NCBI RefSeq assembly: GCF_013415905.1 | Contig: NZ_CP058909.1 | Span: 372,001-436,000, forward strand | Direction: 5' to 3' | DNA length: 64,000 bases | Source: Halosimplex pelagicum | GTDB taxonomy: Archaea > Halobacteriota > Halobacteria > Halobacteriales > Haloarculaceae | In this document: in pieces, positions 25,060 to 34,379 of the stretch | Layout of the letters: each line of letters starts with the position of its first letter | Numbering within the stretch: the stretch's first letter is position 1 | Notes under the pieces: generated by a model | The model's input: only the letters and a program-made list of their open reading frames with translations | Databases searched by the model: none | What the model was told of the DNA's origin: nothing | Position numbers and translations under genes: made by a program

Positions 25060-26736
25060 TCACCGCTCCCGGTCGGCGACGGTCTCGGCGACCCCGCGGT
25101 AGTCGTCCTCGCATCGGAGACACCGGCTCTCGCGGTCGCCGTCGCCGGTCGCGTAGGCGTCGGGCGCCTCGTCGTCGCAGCGCGAGCCGAACGCCTCGCG
25201 GAGCCGGTCGGCGGCCGCGCGGTCGTCGCCGCCCTTCGCGAGGGCGACGGCCTCGTCGACGACCGGCGCCACCGCCGGCGGGAGGTCGCCGTCGCCGAAC
25301 AGGTCGGCGACCGCGTCGTCGATCGCCTCGGCGTCGACGGGGAGGCCGACCAGCGCCCTCGCCCGCTCGACGACGGAGTCCTCCGAGCGGGCGCGGGTCC
25401 GGAAGACGACCCGCAGCTCGTCGAGCGCCCGCCAGGTGTCCTCCGGGAGGTCCGGGTCGTCGGGGCGGATCTTCGCCGGGCAGCGCGTGGCGAACGGGCA
25501 CCCCGACGGCGGGTCGCGCGGGCTCGGGGGCGTCCCGCGCAGGGTCACCCGCTCGCCGTCCCACGGCGAGCCGCTGCCGGGGATCGCCGACAGCAGCGAC
25601 AGCGTGTAGGGGTGTCGGGGGTCGTCGAACACCGACTCGGTCGGGCCGAGTTCGACCACGTTGCCGAGGTACATCACCGCGACCCGGTCGGCGATGTGGC
25701 GGACGACGCTCAGGTCGTGGGCGATAAAGAGGTACGTCAACCCCAGGTCGTCCTGGATCTCCTCCAGCAGGTTGATGATCCGGGCCTGGACGCTCACGTC
25801 CAGCGCGCTCACGGGCTCGTCGAGGACGAGAAAGTCCGGTTCGAGCGCGAGCGCGCGGGCGATGCCGACCCGCTGGCGCTGGCCGCCGGAGAACTGGTGG
25901 GGGTACCGCCGGACGTGCTCCTCGCTGAGCCCGACGCGGGCGAGCAGCTCCTCGGCGCGGTCGCGGCGCAGCTCGGCGACGGACTTCTCGACGCGCACCG
26001 ACACCGTCGGGCGCTCGCCGCGGTCGACCGACACGGTCACGTCGTCGGCCGTCAGCGGGAGCCGCTCGCGGACCGACACCTCGGGGGTCCCGCGACCGAG
26101 GGAGACAGTCAGGTCCGGCCCGTCCTCGGGGTCGCCGGTGACGGTCTGCGCGTCGGCCGTCCCGGTCGAACTCCCAGCGTCCGCCGTCGCGCCGACGCCG
26201 CGCTCGACGCGCCCGCCGACGACCGGGCCCGAGCCCGAGACCGTCGCCTCTGGGACGCCCTCGACGGCGACCGAGAGCCGCGGCCAGCCCTGGGCCTCCA
26301 GCGGTTCGCGGACGATCTGACCGACGGTCTGGCGGTCGTTGAGGCTCTCGTCGGGGTCCTGGAACACCATGCCGACGCGGCGCTGCCAGTCGGCGTCGCC
26401 GCCGTCGGTCACGTCGCGGCCCTCGACTTCGACGGTCCCGCCCGTCGCGTCCTCCAGGCCGACGAGCGTGCGGCCGAACGTCGTCTTGCCGCAGCCGGAC
26501 TCGCCGACGAGGCCGAGCGTCTCCCCCTCGAACAGGTCGAGGGAGACGCCGTCGACCGCCTTGACCGGCGGCGAGCGCGAGAGCACGGTTCGCTCGTCGT
26601 AGTAAGTCCGCAGGTCCCGCACCGACACCAGCGGGTCGCCCCGGGCGGCCGCCGGGTGGTTACGGGTCGCGACCGCGTCGCGGTCGTCGCCCGTCCCGTC
26701 GCGGCCGGCCGCCGCGCTCGTCGCGGGGTCGCTCAT
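25060..26736 (-). CDS. peptide-type ABC transporter ATP-binding protein, DppF-like, with insertion
   Basis: 558 residues, long for DppF (about 330). Walker A GESGCGKT (78-85), Q-loop [10 protein letters not shown] (124-133), signature FSGGQRQR (282-289), Walker B LVLDEP (303-308) and the C-terminal oligopeptide domain with HPYTLSLLS and CPFATRCP are intact. About 95 extra residues separate the Q-loop from the signature (roughly 152-250), rich in short beta-like VSV repeats. After the usual end come about 110 further residues finishing in CRCDDE-like and CLRCEDD cysteine pairs. The ATG overlaps the dppD stop (ATGA). It energises the importer encoded upstream. Confidence 0.9.
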   Translation of the reverse strand: MSDPATSAAAGRDGTGDDRDAVATRNHPAAARGDPLVSVRDLRTYYDERTVLSRSPPVKAVDGVSLDLFEGETLGLVGESGCGKTTFGRTLVGLEDATGGTVEVEGRDVTDGGDADWQRRVGMVFQDPDESLNDRQTVGQIVREPLEAQGWPRLSVAVEGVPEATVSGSGPVVGGRVERGVGATADAGSSTGTADAQTVTGDPEDGPDLTVSLGRGTPEVSVRERLPLTADDVTVSVDRGERPTVSVRVEKSVAELRRDRAEELLARVGLSEEHVRRYPHQFSGGQRQRVGIARALALEPDFLVLDEPVSALDVSVQARIINLLEEIQDDLGLTYLFIAHDLSVVRHIADRVAVMYLGNVVELGPTESVFDDPRHPYTLSLLSAIPGSGSPWDGERVTLRGTPPSPRDPPSGCPFATRCPAKIRPDDPDLPEDTWRALDELRVVFRTRARSEDSVVERARALVGLPVDAEAIDDAVADLFGDGDLPPAVAPVVDEAVALAKGGDDRAAADRLREAFGSRCDDEAPDAYATGDGDRESRCLRCEDDYRGVAETVADRER

Positions 26737-27911
26737 AGCTCGCCACCCCCGTCGTCGAGGTCCTCGATGCCGCCGGTCCCGCCCTGTCCGCTCGCGTCAC
26801 CGGTCACGCCGGCCTCGGGGGGCGCGCCGCCGCCGTGGTCGACCGCGCCGTAGTTCGTGTTCTCGGCCGCCGCGGCGACCGAGCGCTCGTCGAGACCACC
26901 GCCGTCCGGCCCGTCGCCGAGCCCCATCTCGTTCGGGTAGTTGTCGTCGTGGAGCAGGCAGGCGGCGCTCCGGTCGGCACCCCCCTCGCTCACGTCCTGA
27001 TGTTCGGGGTGGACCTCGACGCAGGCGCCGAAGGCGTCGGGACACCGGGGGGCGAACCGACAGACCGTGGCCGGCCCGGTCGGCGTCGGCACCTCCCCCT
27101 CGATCGTCGGCAGCGTCTCGTCCGGCGGCGTCCGCCCGGGGATCGACCGCAGCAGCGCCCGCGTGTAGGGGTGCTGGGGCGCCTCGAACAGCGCGTCGGT
27201 CGGCGCGCGCTCGACCACCTCGCCGGCGTAGATGACGTTCACCCGGTCGGTGGCGTCCTCGATGACGCCCATGTCGTGGGTGATGAATAGGATCGCGAGA
27301 TCCTCCTCGCGCTGCAGCTCGGCGAGCAAATCGAGGATCTGCGCCTGGATCGTCACGTCGAGGGCGGTCGTCGGCTCGTCGCAGACCAACAGATCGGGGT
27401 CGCAGGCCAGGGCCATCGCGATGACCGCCCGCTGTTGCATGCCGCCCGAGAGCTGGTGGGGGTACTCCCCGACCCGGGTCGCCGCGTCGGGGATGCCCAC
27501 GTCTTCGAGGAGTTCGACCGCCCGGTCGCGGGCCTCGCGCCCGCGGAGGTCCTGGTGGATCTTCAGTGCCTCGCGGATCTGGTTGCCGACGGTGTAGACG
27601 GGGTTCAGAGCGCTGCCGGGGTCCTGGAACACGATGGCGATGTCGCCGCGGTGGCGGTCCCAGCTGTCCTCGGTGAGGTCCTCGCCGCGGAAGCGGATCG
27701 ACCCCTCCTCGATGGCGCCGGGGCTGTCGACCAGCCCGAGGATCGAGCGGGCGGTGACGGACTTGCCCGAGCCGGACTCGCCGACCAGCCCGACGGTCTC
27801 GCCGGCGCGGACCTCGAAGGAGACGCCGTCGACGGCGTGGATCTCCTCGCGGTCGGTGTGGAACACCGTGCGGAGGTCCTCGACGGCCAGCAGCGGTTCG
27901 GCGTCGCTCAC
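26733..27911 (-). CDS. peptide-type ABC transporter ATP-binding protein, DppD-like
   Basis: 392 residues from a GTG that overlaps the permease stop codon (GTGA), a start consistent with the first conserved strand LLAVEDLRTVFHTDREEI. Walker A GESGSGKS, Q-loop FQDPGSALNPV, signature LSGGMQQR, Walker B LLVCDEPTTALD and the C-terminal Cys cluster FAPRCPDAFGAC typical of OppD/DppD are present. The final about 70 residues are a glycine- and acid-rich tail. It pairs with the DppF-like subunit in the nucleotide-binding dimer. Confidence 0.93.
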   Translation of the reverse strand: MSDAEPLLAVEDLRTVFHTDREEIHAVDGVSFEVRAGETVGLVGESGSGKSVTARSILGLVDSPGAIEEGSIRFRGEDLTEDSWDRHRGDIAIVFQDPGSALNPVYTVGNQIREALKIHQDLRGREARDRAVELLEDVGIPDAATRVGEYPHQLSGGMQQRAVIAMALACDPDLLVCDEPTTALDVTIQAQILDLLAELQREEDLAILFITHDMGVIEDATDRVNVIYAGEVVERAPTDALFEAPQHPYTRALLRSIPGRTPPDETLPTIEGEVPTPTGPATVCRFAPRCPDAFGACVEVHPEHQDVSEGGADRSAACLLHDDNYPNEMGLGDGPDGGGLDERSVAAAAENTNYGAVDHGGGAPPEAGVTGDASGQGGTGGIEDLDDGGGEL

Positions 27912-29368
27912 GCGCCACCACCCCGCCCGGCCGCGGCGCCGCCCGCGCTGTCGGACTGGGGGTCGATGGCGTCGCGGACCCCGTCGCCCAGCGCGTTGAA
28001 CCCGGTGACTACGACCGTGATCAGAATGCCGGGGATGAGCGAGATGTGCCACGAACCCGTGGTCACGTAGTCCTGCCCGAGGTTGATCGCCCGGCCCCAC
28101 TCGGGCGTGGGCGGGGAGACGCCCAGCCCCAGGAAGGAGAGGCCGGCGATGGCGATGATCGCGCCGCCGAGCGTCATCGACCCGTAGATCAGCAGGTAGC
28201 CGGTGATGTAGGGGAGCATGTGCCGCCGCATGATCACCCGCGGTTTCTGCCCGAAGCTACGGGCGGCGTCGACCCACTGGCGCTGGGCGACCTGCAGCGC
28301 GGGGCCGCGCACCGACCGCCACATGTAGGTCCAGCCGGTGCCGGCGAAGATGAGCGCGAGGACGAACGCGCCGCTGTATATCCCGCCGATCCACGTGTCC
28401 GCGAGGACGGTCGTGAGCATGATCAGCAGCAGTAGTTGCGGCATCGCCATCACCGCGTCCGAGAGCAACACCATCCCCAGGTCGACCCGCCCGCGGTAGT
28501 AGGCGGCGACCAGCGCGAGCGAGGCGGCCAGCAGCGCGCTCAGCCCGACCGAGAGCACGCCGATGATCAGCGAGATGCGCGACCCGGTGGCGATGAAGGT
28601 GAACAGATCCCGTCCCGTGGGGAGCGTCCCGAACGGGTGATAGCGGTTGTAGTCGTCGTACGTAAAGGGCATCACCCGGGAGTTGGTGCCGGTCGATTGG
28701 GATTCGAGATTCGCCTGGCCGACCAGCGTCGTCTGGACCTCGCCCACGTCGCTGTTCCAGTAGCTGATCTCGTGGGAGTAGGACTCGCGCATGTTCTGTT
28801 CGACCGTCGTCGGGCCGAGCGCGGGGGCGAAGACGGCCATGACGACGAACATGAACACGACGAGGAGTCCGAACTTCCCCCAGGTGTGCGAGCGGAAGCG
28901 GTCGACCACGTCGTCCCGGGGGCTCCAGTCGGTCGGGCGGATCTCCCGGCGGTAGAGCCGGTAGCCCAGGATCGCCCAGCCGGCGCAGGCGACGGCGTAG
29001 CCGTAGACCAGCGCCACCCGCACCGCCCAGGCGAGCGCGGGCTCCAGCCCGAGGAAGGTGTCGACCCATCGCCCCCCGTTCCAGTACCCCTCGTTGGGGA
29101 TCGTCTCCCGCGAGAGCAGCGTCGGCACCTCGCGGGCGACCGACTGGGCGGCGTTGGCCCACTCGACCAGCGTCGCGACGACCGGCTGGGCCGGGCCCAG
29201 CGGCGGGACGAACGCGAACAGGTCGGCGACCATACCGGTGACGAACGTCGCGAGCGCGCCGGCCTCCAGCGCGAACAGCGCGACGCCGGCGACGGCCCAG
29301 ACGAGCGTCGGCGACTCCGTCGGGAGGGCGGTCGAAGCGCGTTCGCGGTCGGCGGTCGTGCCCGCCAT
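27908..29368 (-). CDS. peptide-type ABC transporter permease, DppC-like, with N-terminal extension
   Basis: 486 residues. The C-terminal half is a standard DppC permease: GRDLFTFIATGSRISLIIG, the ATPase-contact loop WVDAARSFGQKPRVIMRRHMLP and the closing ALGDGVRDAIDPQ. The N-terminal about 150 residues add two extra predicted helices (LVWAVAGVALFALEAGALA and WAVRVALVYGYAVACAGWA) with a long loop between them. These are not in bacterial DppC, although such extensions occur in haloarchaea. It starts one base after the dppB stop codon. Confidence 0.92.
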   Translation of the reverse strand: MAGTTADRERASTALPTESPTLVWAVAGVALFALEAGALATFVTGMVADLFAFVPPLGPAQPVVATLVEWANAAQSVAREVPTLLSRETIPNEGYWNGGRWVDTFLGLEPALAWAVRVALVYGYAVACAGWAILGYRLYRREIRPTDWSPRDDVVDRFRSHTWGKFGLLVVFMFVVMAVFAPALGPTTVEQNMRESYSHEISYWNSDVGEVQTTLVGQANLESQSTGTNSRVMPFTYDDYNRYHPFGTLPTGRDLFTFIATGSRISLIIGVLSVGLSALLAASLALVAAYYRGRVDLGMVLLSDAVMAMPQLLLLIMLTTVLADTWIGGIYSGAFVLALIFAGTGWTYMWRSVRGPALQVAQRQWVDAARSFGQKPRVIMRRHMLPYITGYLLIYGSMTLGGAIIAIAGLSFLGLGVSPPTPEWGRAINLGQDYVTTGSWHISLIPGILITVVVTGFNALGDGVRDAIDPQSDSAGGAAAGRGGGA

Positions 29369-29369
29369 C

Positions 29370-30389
29370 TCAGGCGCCCTCCAGCCCGACCCGGGGGTCG
29401 ATGATCGTGTACAACAGATCCTGAACCAGGTTGATGCCGACGATGATGAGGATGAAGACGTACATGAGTGTGCCGACCAGCGGCAGGTCGCCCTGGATGG
29501 CCGCCCGGAAGAACAGCCAGCCGATGCCGTTGATGCCGAAGACGGTCTCGACGAGGACCGACCCGCCGATCAGCAGGAAGGCCTCGCTGGTGATGATCGG
29601 CACCAGCGGCACCAGCGCGTTGCGCAGGACGTGTTTCCAGACGAGGGCGCGGTCGGAGACGCCCTTCGCCTTCGCCATGTCGACGAAGTCCTCGTTGCGC
29701 ACTTCGAGGACGGCCGTTCGCCCGATCCGCATCTCGTTGCCCATCGACGCCGACCCGAGCACCAGCGCCGCCGGGAGCACCTTCTTCGTCGCCGCGAGGA
29801 AGCCGTCGACGGTCCCGATGCGGGACATGTCCGGGCTCCCCGAGATGGCGTCGATAGGGACGATCAGTTCCTGCCAGCTGACCCCGATCATGCCCTGGAG
29901 GCTGCCCAGAAACGCCAGCAGCATGATCGCGAGCCAGAAGTTCGGCATGGCGCGCCAGACGATACCGCCGAACGACGCGAGGTAGTCGGCGGCCGTGTTC
30001 GAGCGCATCCCCGCGTAGAAGCCCAGCGGGACCCCGATCAGGACGGCGATGAGCACCGACCAGAAGCCCAGCCACAGCGTCCGCGGCAGGAAGTCGAGGA
30101 TCAGCGCGTTGACCGACGACCCCTGGTAGAGCAGGAACGTCTGGCCCAGGTCGAAGGTGATCAGGTCGACCATGTAGTCGAGGTAGTGCTGGAGCGGCGG
30201 CTGGTTGAGGCCGAGCTGCTCCTGGGCGGCCCGGTAGGCCGCCGGATTTCTGGTCTGGCCCTGACTGAGGAGTCTGGTCGCGGGGTCGATGGGGCCCATG
30301 AAGATGATGAACCACGTCATCGTCGTGCCGAGCCAGACGACCGGGACCGCGAGCAGGAGCCGCTTGAGGACGTACGTCAGCCTGCTCAC
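29370..30389 (-). CDS. peptide-type ABC transporter permease, DppB-like
   Basis: 339 residues with six predicted helices. It starts MSRLTYVLKRLLLAVPVVWL, contains DLITFDLGQTFLLYQGSSV, the ATPase-contact loop DFVDMAKAKGVSDRALVWKH and ends VQDLLYTIIDPRVGLEGA, all standard for DppB. First permease of an SBP-B-C-D-F operon; the gap to the binding-protein stop is about 180 bases, and the remaining junctions overlap or nearly touch. It is related to the partial permease at 1-895 but clearly a separate system. Confidence 0.94.
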   Translation of the reverse strand: MSRLTYVLKRLLLAVPVVWLGTTMTWFIIFMGPIDPATRLLSQGQTRNPAAYRAAQEQLGLNQPPLQHYLDYMVDLITFDLGQTFLLYQGSSVNALILDFLPRTLWLGFWSVLIAVLIGVPLGFYAGMRSNTAADYLASFGGIVWRAMPNFWLAIMLLAFLGSLQGMIGVSWQELIVPIDAISGSPDMSRIGTVDGFLAATKKVLPAALVLGSASMGNEMRIGRTAVLEVRNEDFVDMAKAKGVSDRALVWKHVLRNALVPLVPIITSEAFLLIGGSVLVETVFGINGIGWLFFRAAIQGDLPLVGTLMYVFILIIVGINLVQDLLYTIIDPRVGLEGA

Positions 30390-30571
30390 CCGTGGTCACC
30401 CCCGCGGGTCGTCCGCCGTCGTCGCTGTTCACGGTGGCTGCGCCCCGAACCCGTCGCGCGCTGTCGCAGATACATGTGAGATGTCGATGTCGATCGCGTG
30501 GAAGTCGCCGTCCGCCGACCGCGTCGGATCGGCTTTTCCGAGACCGGGCCGGGAGGCCCGGCCGAACCGCG

Positions 30572-32542
30572 TCACTCGTCGAGCGTGACCTGGTCGAACG
30601 TCTGGTTCTCCATGACGCCGTACATCTCGACGTCGACGGAGTCGTGCCACAGGCGCTGGCTGATGGGGTGCAGGAAGGGGAGTTCCTGCATGGACGCCCA
30701 GTTTATCTCCTCGACGGTCTGGAACGCCTCGTTGTGGTCTTCCTCGGTCGTCCCCTCGGCGGCGTAGTTCTCGTCCCAGGCCTCGCGGGCGATGTCGCGG
30801 TACTCCTCGGTGTAGTAGCTGTCCTCGGCGCCCCAGCGGGTGAACTGCGTGCTGGGGTTACTGCCGTGGAGGAACCGCAGGAAGTTCTGCGGGCCGGGGT
30901 ACTCCATCCCGTCGCCGAGGCCGAACACCTCCATCGACCCGTTGATGGCGTTGCTGATGATCGTCCCGAAGTTCGCCTCGGTGATCTCCATGTCGATGTA
31001 CGCGGAGTTGAGCTTCGGCTGGAGGCGGTTGAACACCTGGCGGTAGCCGCTGTCGCCGGAGATGGTCGTCGCCGTGATCGAGAAGCGGTTGTCGGGTCCG
31101 TAGCCCGCCTCCTCCATGACCGAACGGGCCTCGTCGAGGAGCGTCTCGCCGTAGCCGTAGGGGTAACCGTCCGCGCCGAACTCCGTGTTGGAGTTGGCCC
31201 CGCTCTCGGCGTGAGCGTCGTAGGCGGCCTCGCCGGACTGGCCGTCCTCGAACGTGGGGTACGGCGCCGGCGGGGTGATGTGATACGCCGGCTTGCCGGT
31301 GCCCTTGTAGACGTCCTCGGCGATGCCGTGCTGGTTCATCGCGTAGGCGAACGCCCGCCGGACCGCAAGCGGCACCTCGAGCGTGTTGAACACGAGGTAC
31401 TCGGTCGTCAGCGCGGGGATCTCTCCGTAGTTGACCGTCGTCCCGTTCCCGAAGGAGTACGTGCCGACCGAGCGGTTGCCCATCGACTCCTCGATGGAGA
31501 CGTTCTCGGGGTTGAACGACGCCGTCGGGATCCCATCGAGGATGTGCGCGCTCCCGTTGCGGAAGCGGTTGAGCCGCGTCTGGCCGTCCGAGACGACGGT
31601 GTAGGTGATCCCGTCGAGCTCGGGCCCCTCGCCGTAGTAGTCGTCGAACGCCGACAGCTGGATCTGGCTGCCCTTCGTCCAGGAGTCGACCTGGAAGGGG
31701 CCCAGCGCGGAGAAAGTGGGCCCGTCGCCCTCGGTGCTGAAGAACTCGTTGTAGCTGTACTCGCCGTCGTAGCTCTCGACGTCGCCGACCGAGTTCGCCG
31801 GGAGGACCGCGAACGCGCCGCCGGATATCTGGAAGAGGGTGTACTGGAACGGCGAGGCGAGCGTCATCTCGAAGGTGTAGTCGTCGACCGCCTCGACCGC
31901 CAGCGACCCGGGGACGATGTCGTCGGCCGTCGCCTCGTCGCCGGGCGTCGTCCGGCCGGCGTCCCGTTCGTGCTGGATGCGCATCGTCTCGCCGATGATG
32001 TCGTCCTGGTTGCGCGAGTTCTCCGACTCGGCGAGTCGGCGGAACGAGTACACCACGTCCTCGGCGGTCAGCTCCGTGCCGTCGTGGAAGGTCACGCCCT
32101 GCTTGAGATCGAACGTGTACGTCAGGCCGTCCTCCGAGAGCTCGTAGCCCTCGACCAGCGCCGGCTCGGGCGGATACTGCCCGTCGGGGAAGTTCATCAG
32201 CGACTTGTTGTACTGGTTGTACCCCGCGCCCGAGCCCTTGGCGTTGATCGGGTCCAGCGTCTGGACGTTCCCGGTCGCCATCATGTTGAGAACGCCTCCG
32301 GCCGACCCGCCCGACGTATCCTCGGTGTCGTCGTCCGACCCCTCGCCGTCGGAACCGTCCGAACCATCGCCGCCGGCGGAGCCGTCCGACTCGTCGGAGC
32401 CGTCACCCGAACCGTCGCCGTTCGAACCGTCACCCGAACCGTCGGTCGGCGCCGACGTGTCGCTTCCACAACCGGCCAGCAGGGACGCGGCACCCGCGCC
32501 CGCCGCAGTGAGGAACCGACGCCGAGTCTGTTTCTTTGGCAT
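30572..32542 (-). CDS. ABC transporter substrate-binding lipoprotein, family 5
   Basis: 656 residues. Tat motif and lipobox TRRRFLTAAGAGAASLLAGC, then a Ser/Asp/Gly-rich linker of about 60 residues and the SBP_bac_5 domain (YTFDLKQGVTFHDGTELTAE, DAGRTTPGDEATADDIVPGS). The ATG at 32542 is chosen over an in-frame upstream ATG (32566) because a TATTTAAT box sits directly across that site, 23 bases before 32542. First gene of the second peptide-type ABC operon. The ligand is unknown. Confidence 0.92.
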   Translation of the reverse strand: MPKKQTRRRFLTAAGAGAASLLAGCGSDTSAPTDGSGDGSNGDGSGDGSDESDGSAGGDGSDGSDGEGSDDDTEDTSGGSAGGVLNMMATGNVQTLDPINAKGSGAGYNQYNKSLMNFPDGQYPPEPALVEGYELSEDGLTYTFDLKQGVTFHDGTELTAEDVVYSFRRLAESENSRNQDDIIGETMRIQHERDAGRTTPGDEATADDIVPGSLAVEAVDDYTFEMTLASPFQYTLFQISGGAFAVLPANSVGDVESYDGEYSYNEFFSTEGDGPTFSALGPFQVDSWTKGSQIQLSAFDDYYGEGPELDGITYTVVSDGQTRLNRFRNGSAHILDGIPTASFNPENVSIEESMGNRSVGTYSFGNGTTVNYGEIPALTTEYLVFNTLEVPLAVRRAFAYAMNQHGIAEDVYKGTGKPAYHITPPAPYPTFEDGQSGEAAYDAHAESGANSNTEFGADGYPYGYGETLLDEARSVMEEAGYGPDNRFSITATTISGDSGYRQVFNRLQPKLNSAYIDMEITEANFGTIISNAINGSMEVFGLGDGMEYPGPQNFLRFLHGSNPSTQFTRWGAEDSYYTEEYRDIAREAWDENYAAEGTTEEDHNEAFQTVEEINWASMQELPFLHPISQRLWHDSVDVEMYGVMENQTFDQVTLDE

Positions 32543-32565
32543 CGGATGGACTGTCCGATTAATCA

Positions 32566-32573
32566 ATTAAATA
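32566..32573 (-). promoter_or_regulatory. TATA box of the second ABC operon
   Basis: The minus strand reads TATTTAAT, 23 bases before the ATG at 32542, fitting a leaderless transcript for the SBP-dppBCDF operon. Confidence 0.6.
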
Positions 32574-32688
32574 GGTTTTGACTCGGAGTACGTTTAGATA
32601 TTGGGCAGAATTATAGGTATACACATCAATATAGTCTATTTATCTACTAATTCGTAACAACCATGACCCGGCGGACGGAGGTACGGGT

Positions 32689-33168
32689 ATGTCGGTCGAT
32701 ACGGGCGAGACATCCCCCTGGGGCCGGACGGTGCGGGAAGCAAACGAGATGGCGGACGAGCTGCGGACGGACGGCTGGGAGGTCGTCGTCGTCCGCGCGG
32801 GCCACGTCGCGCCGCTGCCGCCCGATGCGGACGAGGCCGACCGCGCCGGGCTGGTGTATCTCGCCCCGGACGGCGTGGCCGAGTCGCTGTCGGCGGCCGC
32901 CGAGCGCGGCGCGTTCGACCGCTCGGCGGCGTTCCGGCGCCGGGTCGGCACGGATCTCTTCCTCGTGACGCGGGTGAGCGACCCCGAGCGCCGGCTGGCC
33001 GTCCTGCTGGTCGGCGCGGTCGACCTGAACCGGCCCGCGGCGGCCGACCTCGCCGCCGCGGCTCACGAGCGCGGACGCCTGCGCTCGCACGTCGAACTCA
33101 TCGACGGGACGCACCTCGCCACGTTCGGCCACGACCACCCCGAGGACTTCCTCCCGGAGGACCCGTGA
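32689..33168 (+). CDS. conserved haloarchaeal protein (DUF7529-like)
   Basis: 159 residues, alpha/beta, no signal or membrane helix. Regions such as ANEMADELRTDGWEVVVVRAGHV and RRLAVLLVGAVDL resemble a haloarchaeal family of unknown function. A GGAGGT Shine-Dalgarno sequence lies 9 bases before the ATG, and an AT-rich promoter (CTATTTATC near 32635) precedes it, so this transcript has a leader. It overlaps the metallophosphoesterase start by four bases (GTGA). Confidence 0.7.
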   Translation: MSVDTGETSPWGRTVREANEMADELRTDGWEVVVVRAGHVAPLPPDADEADRAGLVYLAPDGVAESLSAAAERGAFDRSAAFRRRVGTDLFLVTRVSDPERRLAVLLVGAVDLNRPAAADLAAAAHERGRLRSHVELIDGTHLATFGHDHPEDFLPEDP

Positions 33169-34217
33169 GCCGACCGACCGGCCCCGGGGGGTCCGGGACG
33201 GTACTGGCGCGGCTCGCGCGGCCGGCCGGCGAGCCGACGCGGGTCGCGGTCGTCGCCGACCCGCACGTCGCGACCCGGGCCGAGGGCACCTCGAAACTGT
33301 TCGAGCGGACCCGCGCGCACTTCGAGGCCGCCCTCGCGGACGTCGCCGACCGAGACGTGGACGCGGTGCTGTCGCCGGGGGACCTGACCAAGGACGGCGA
33401 GCCCTGGAACTACGAAGCGGTCGACGAGGCGCTGGCCGACCTCGACGCCCCCTTCCACGCCGTGCCCGGCAACCACGACGTGCCCAAGGACGGCGACGAC
33501 CACGAGACGCCCGGACTCGGACGGTTCGTCGAGCGCTACACGCCGAGCGACCCGGTCGTTCGGGGCCCGGACGGCCTCTCCTACCGGGTCGGAGTGGGCG
33601 ACCTCGACGTGATCGGACTCAACAGCGCGGGGACGGCCGAGCGGCTGACCGACAGCCACGAGGGCCACGTCGGCGCCGACCAGCGGGCGTGGCTGGCCGA
33701 CCAGATCGCCCGGGCGGAGACGGCCGTGGTGCTCGTCCACCACAACCTCCCCGCGGTGACCGCTCAACTGGACGCCCACCGCGCGGCCGTCGAGTCCGAC
33801 CTGGCGGAGGTCCCGGCCATGCGCGACCCCGAGCCGCTCGTCGAGACGCTCGCCGCCGGAGACGTGTCGCTCGTCCTCAGCGGCCACTACCACCTCCCGA
33901 CGACGGCGGTTTCGGGCGGCTCGGCGGACGGCGGCGCCGACGGCGTCCCCGCGAGCGGAGCGAACGGAGGCTCGTCGGAGCGCCGCTCCGGCGGCGTCCG
34001 CGAGGTCGCGGCGCCGACGACCTGTTCGTTCCCGCAGTCGTACCTCCTCTGCGACGTGACTCCCGAGGGGACGACCGTCAGGCTGGTGCCGGTCGCCGAC
34101 AGCGTCGGGCTCGAAACCGCCCACGCGCGCCGGGCGGCCGACTCGGCGACCGCGCGCGGCCTGACCGGGATCGCCGCCGCCCGCCTCGCGGCGGCCCCGC
34201 TGGTCGACGAGCGCTGA
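33165..34217 (+). CDS. calcineurin-type metallophosphoesterase
   Basis: 350 residues from a GTG overlapping the previous stop. Motifs in order: VAVVADPHVA, LSPGDLTKDGE, VPGNHDVP, LVHHN and LSGHYHLP, the complete dinuclear-metal set; closest to the cyclic-nucleotide phosphodiesterase-like group of the superfamily. No signal peptide. A low-complexity Gly/Ser insert follows the last motif. Coupled to the DUF7529-like gene; the partner does not reveal the substrate. Its nearness to the pst operon may be coincidental. Confidence 0.88.
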   Translation: MSRPTGPGGSGTVLARLARPAGEPTRVAVVADPHVATRAEGTSKLFERTRAHFEAALADVADRDVDAVLSPGDLTKDGEPWNYEAVDEALADLDAPFHAVPGNHDVPKDGDDHETPGLGRFVERYTPSDPVVRGPDGLSYRVGVGDLDVIGLNSAGTAERLTDSHEGHVGADQRAWLADQIARAETAVVLVHHNLPAVTAQLDAHRAAVESDLAEVPAMRDPEPLVETLAAGDVSLVLSGHYHLPTTAVSGGSADGGADGVPASGANGGSSERRSGGVREVAAPTTCSFPQSYLLCDVTPEGTTVRLVPVADSVGLETAHARRAADSATARGLTGIAAARLAAAPLVDER

Positions 34218-34255
34218 GGTCGCCGCCGTCTCGCGACCGACGCCAGACTATATAC

Positions 34256-34267
34256 CGGTACGTACCG
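34256..34267. promoter_or_regulatory. 12-base palindrome upstream of pstS
   Basis: CGGTACGTACCG is a perfect palindrome made of GGTAC/GTACC half-sites, about 65 bases before the GTACC-N4-GGTAC element of the pstS promoter. Possible distal operator. Confidence 0.35.
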
Positions 34268-34320
34268 ATCCTTGCAAACTGTTCGCACACCCATCCGACA
34301 GTACCGCTCAGAGGGGTCTC

Positions 34321-34346
34321 GTACCGGGTGGTACCCCTATTATAAA
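34321..34346 (+). promoter_or_regulatory. pstS promoter with inverted-repeat operator candidate
   Basis: GTACC-GGGT-GGTAC (34321-34334) is a perfect inverted repeat directly upstream of the TATA box TATTATAAA (34338-34346), in the TFB-recognition position. The start would fall about 10 bases before the ATG. A regulator bound here could control phosphate-starvation induction. Confidence 0.5.
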
Positions 34347-34379
34347 CCCGTTTAGTAAGGTCCCGGCACTGTTCAGGTG

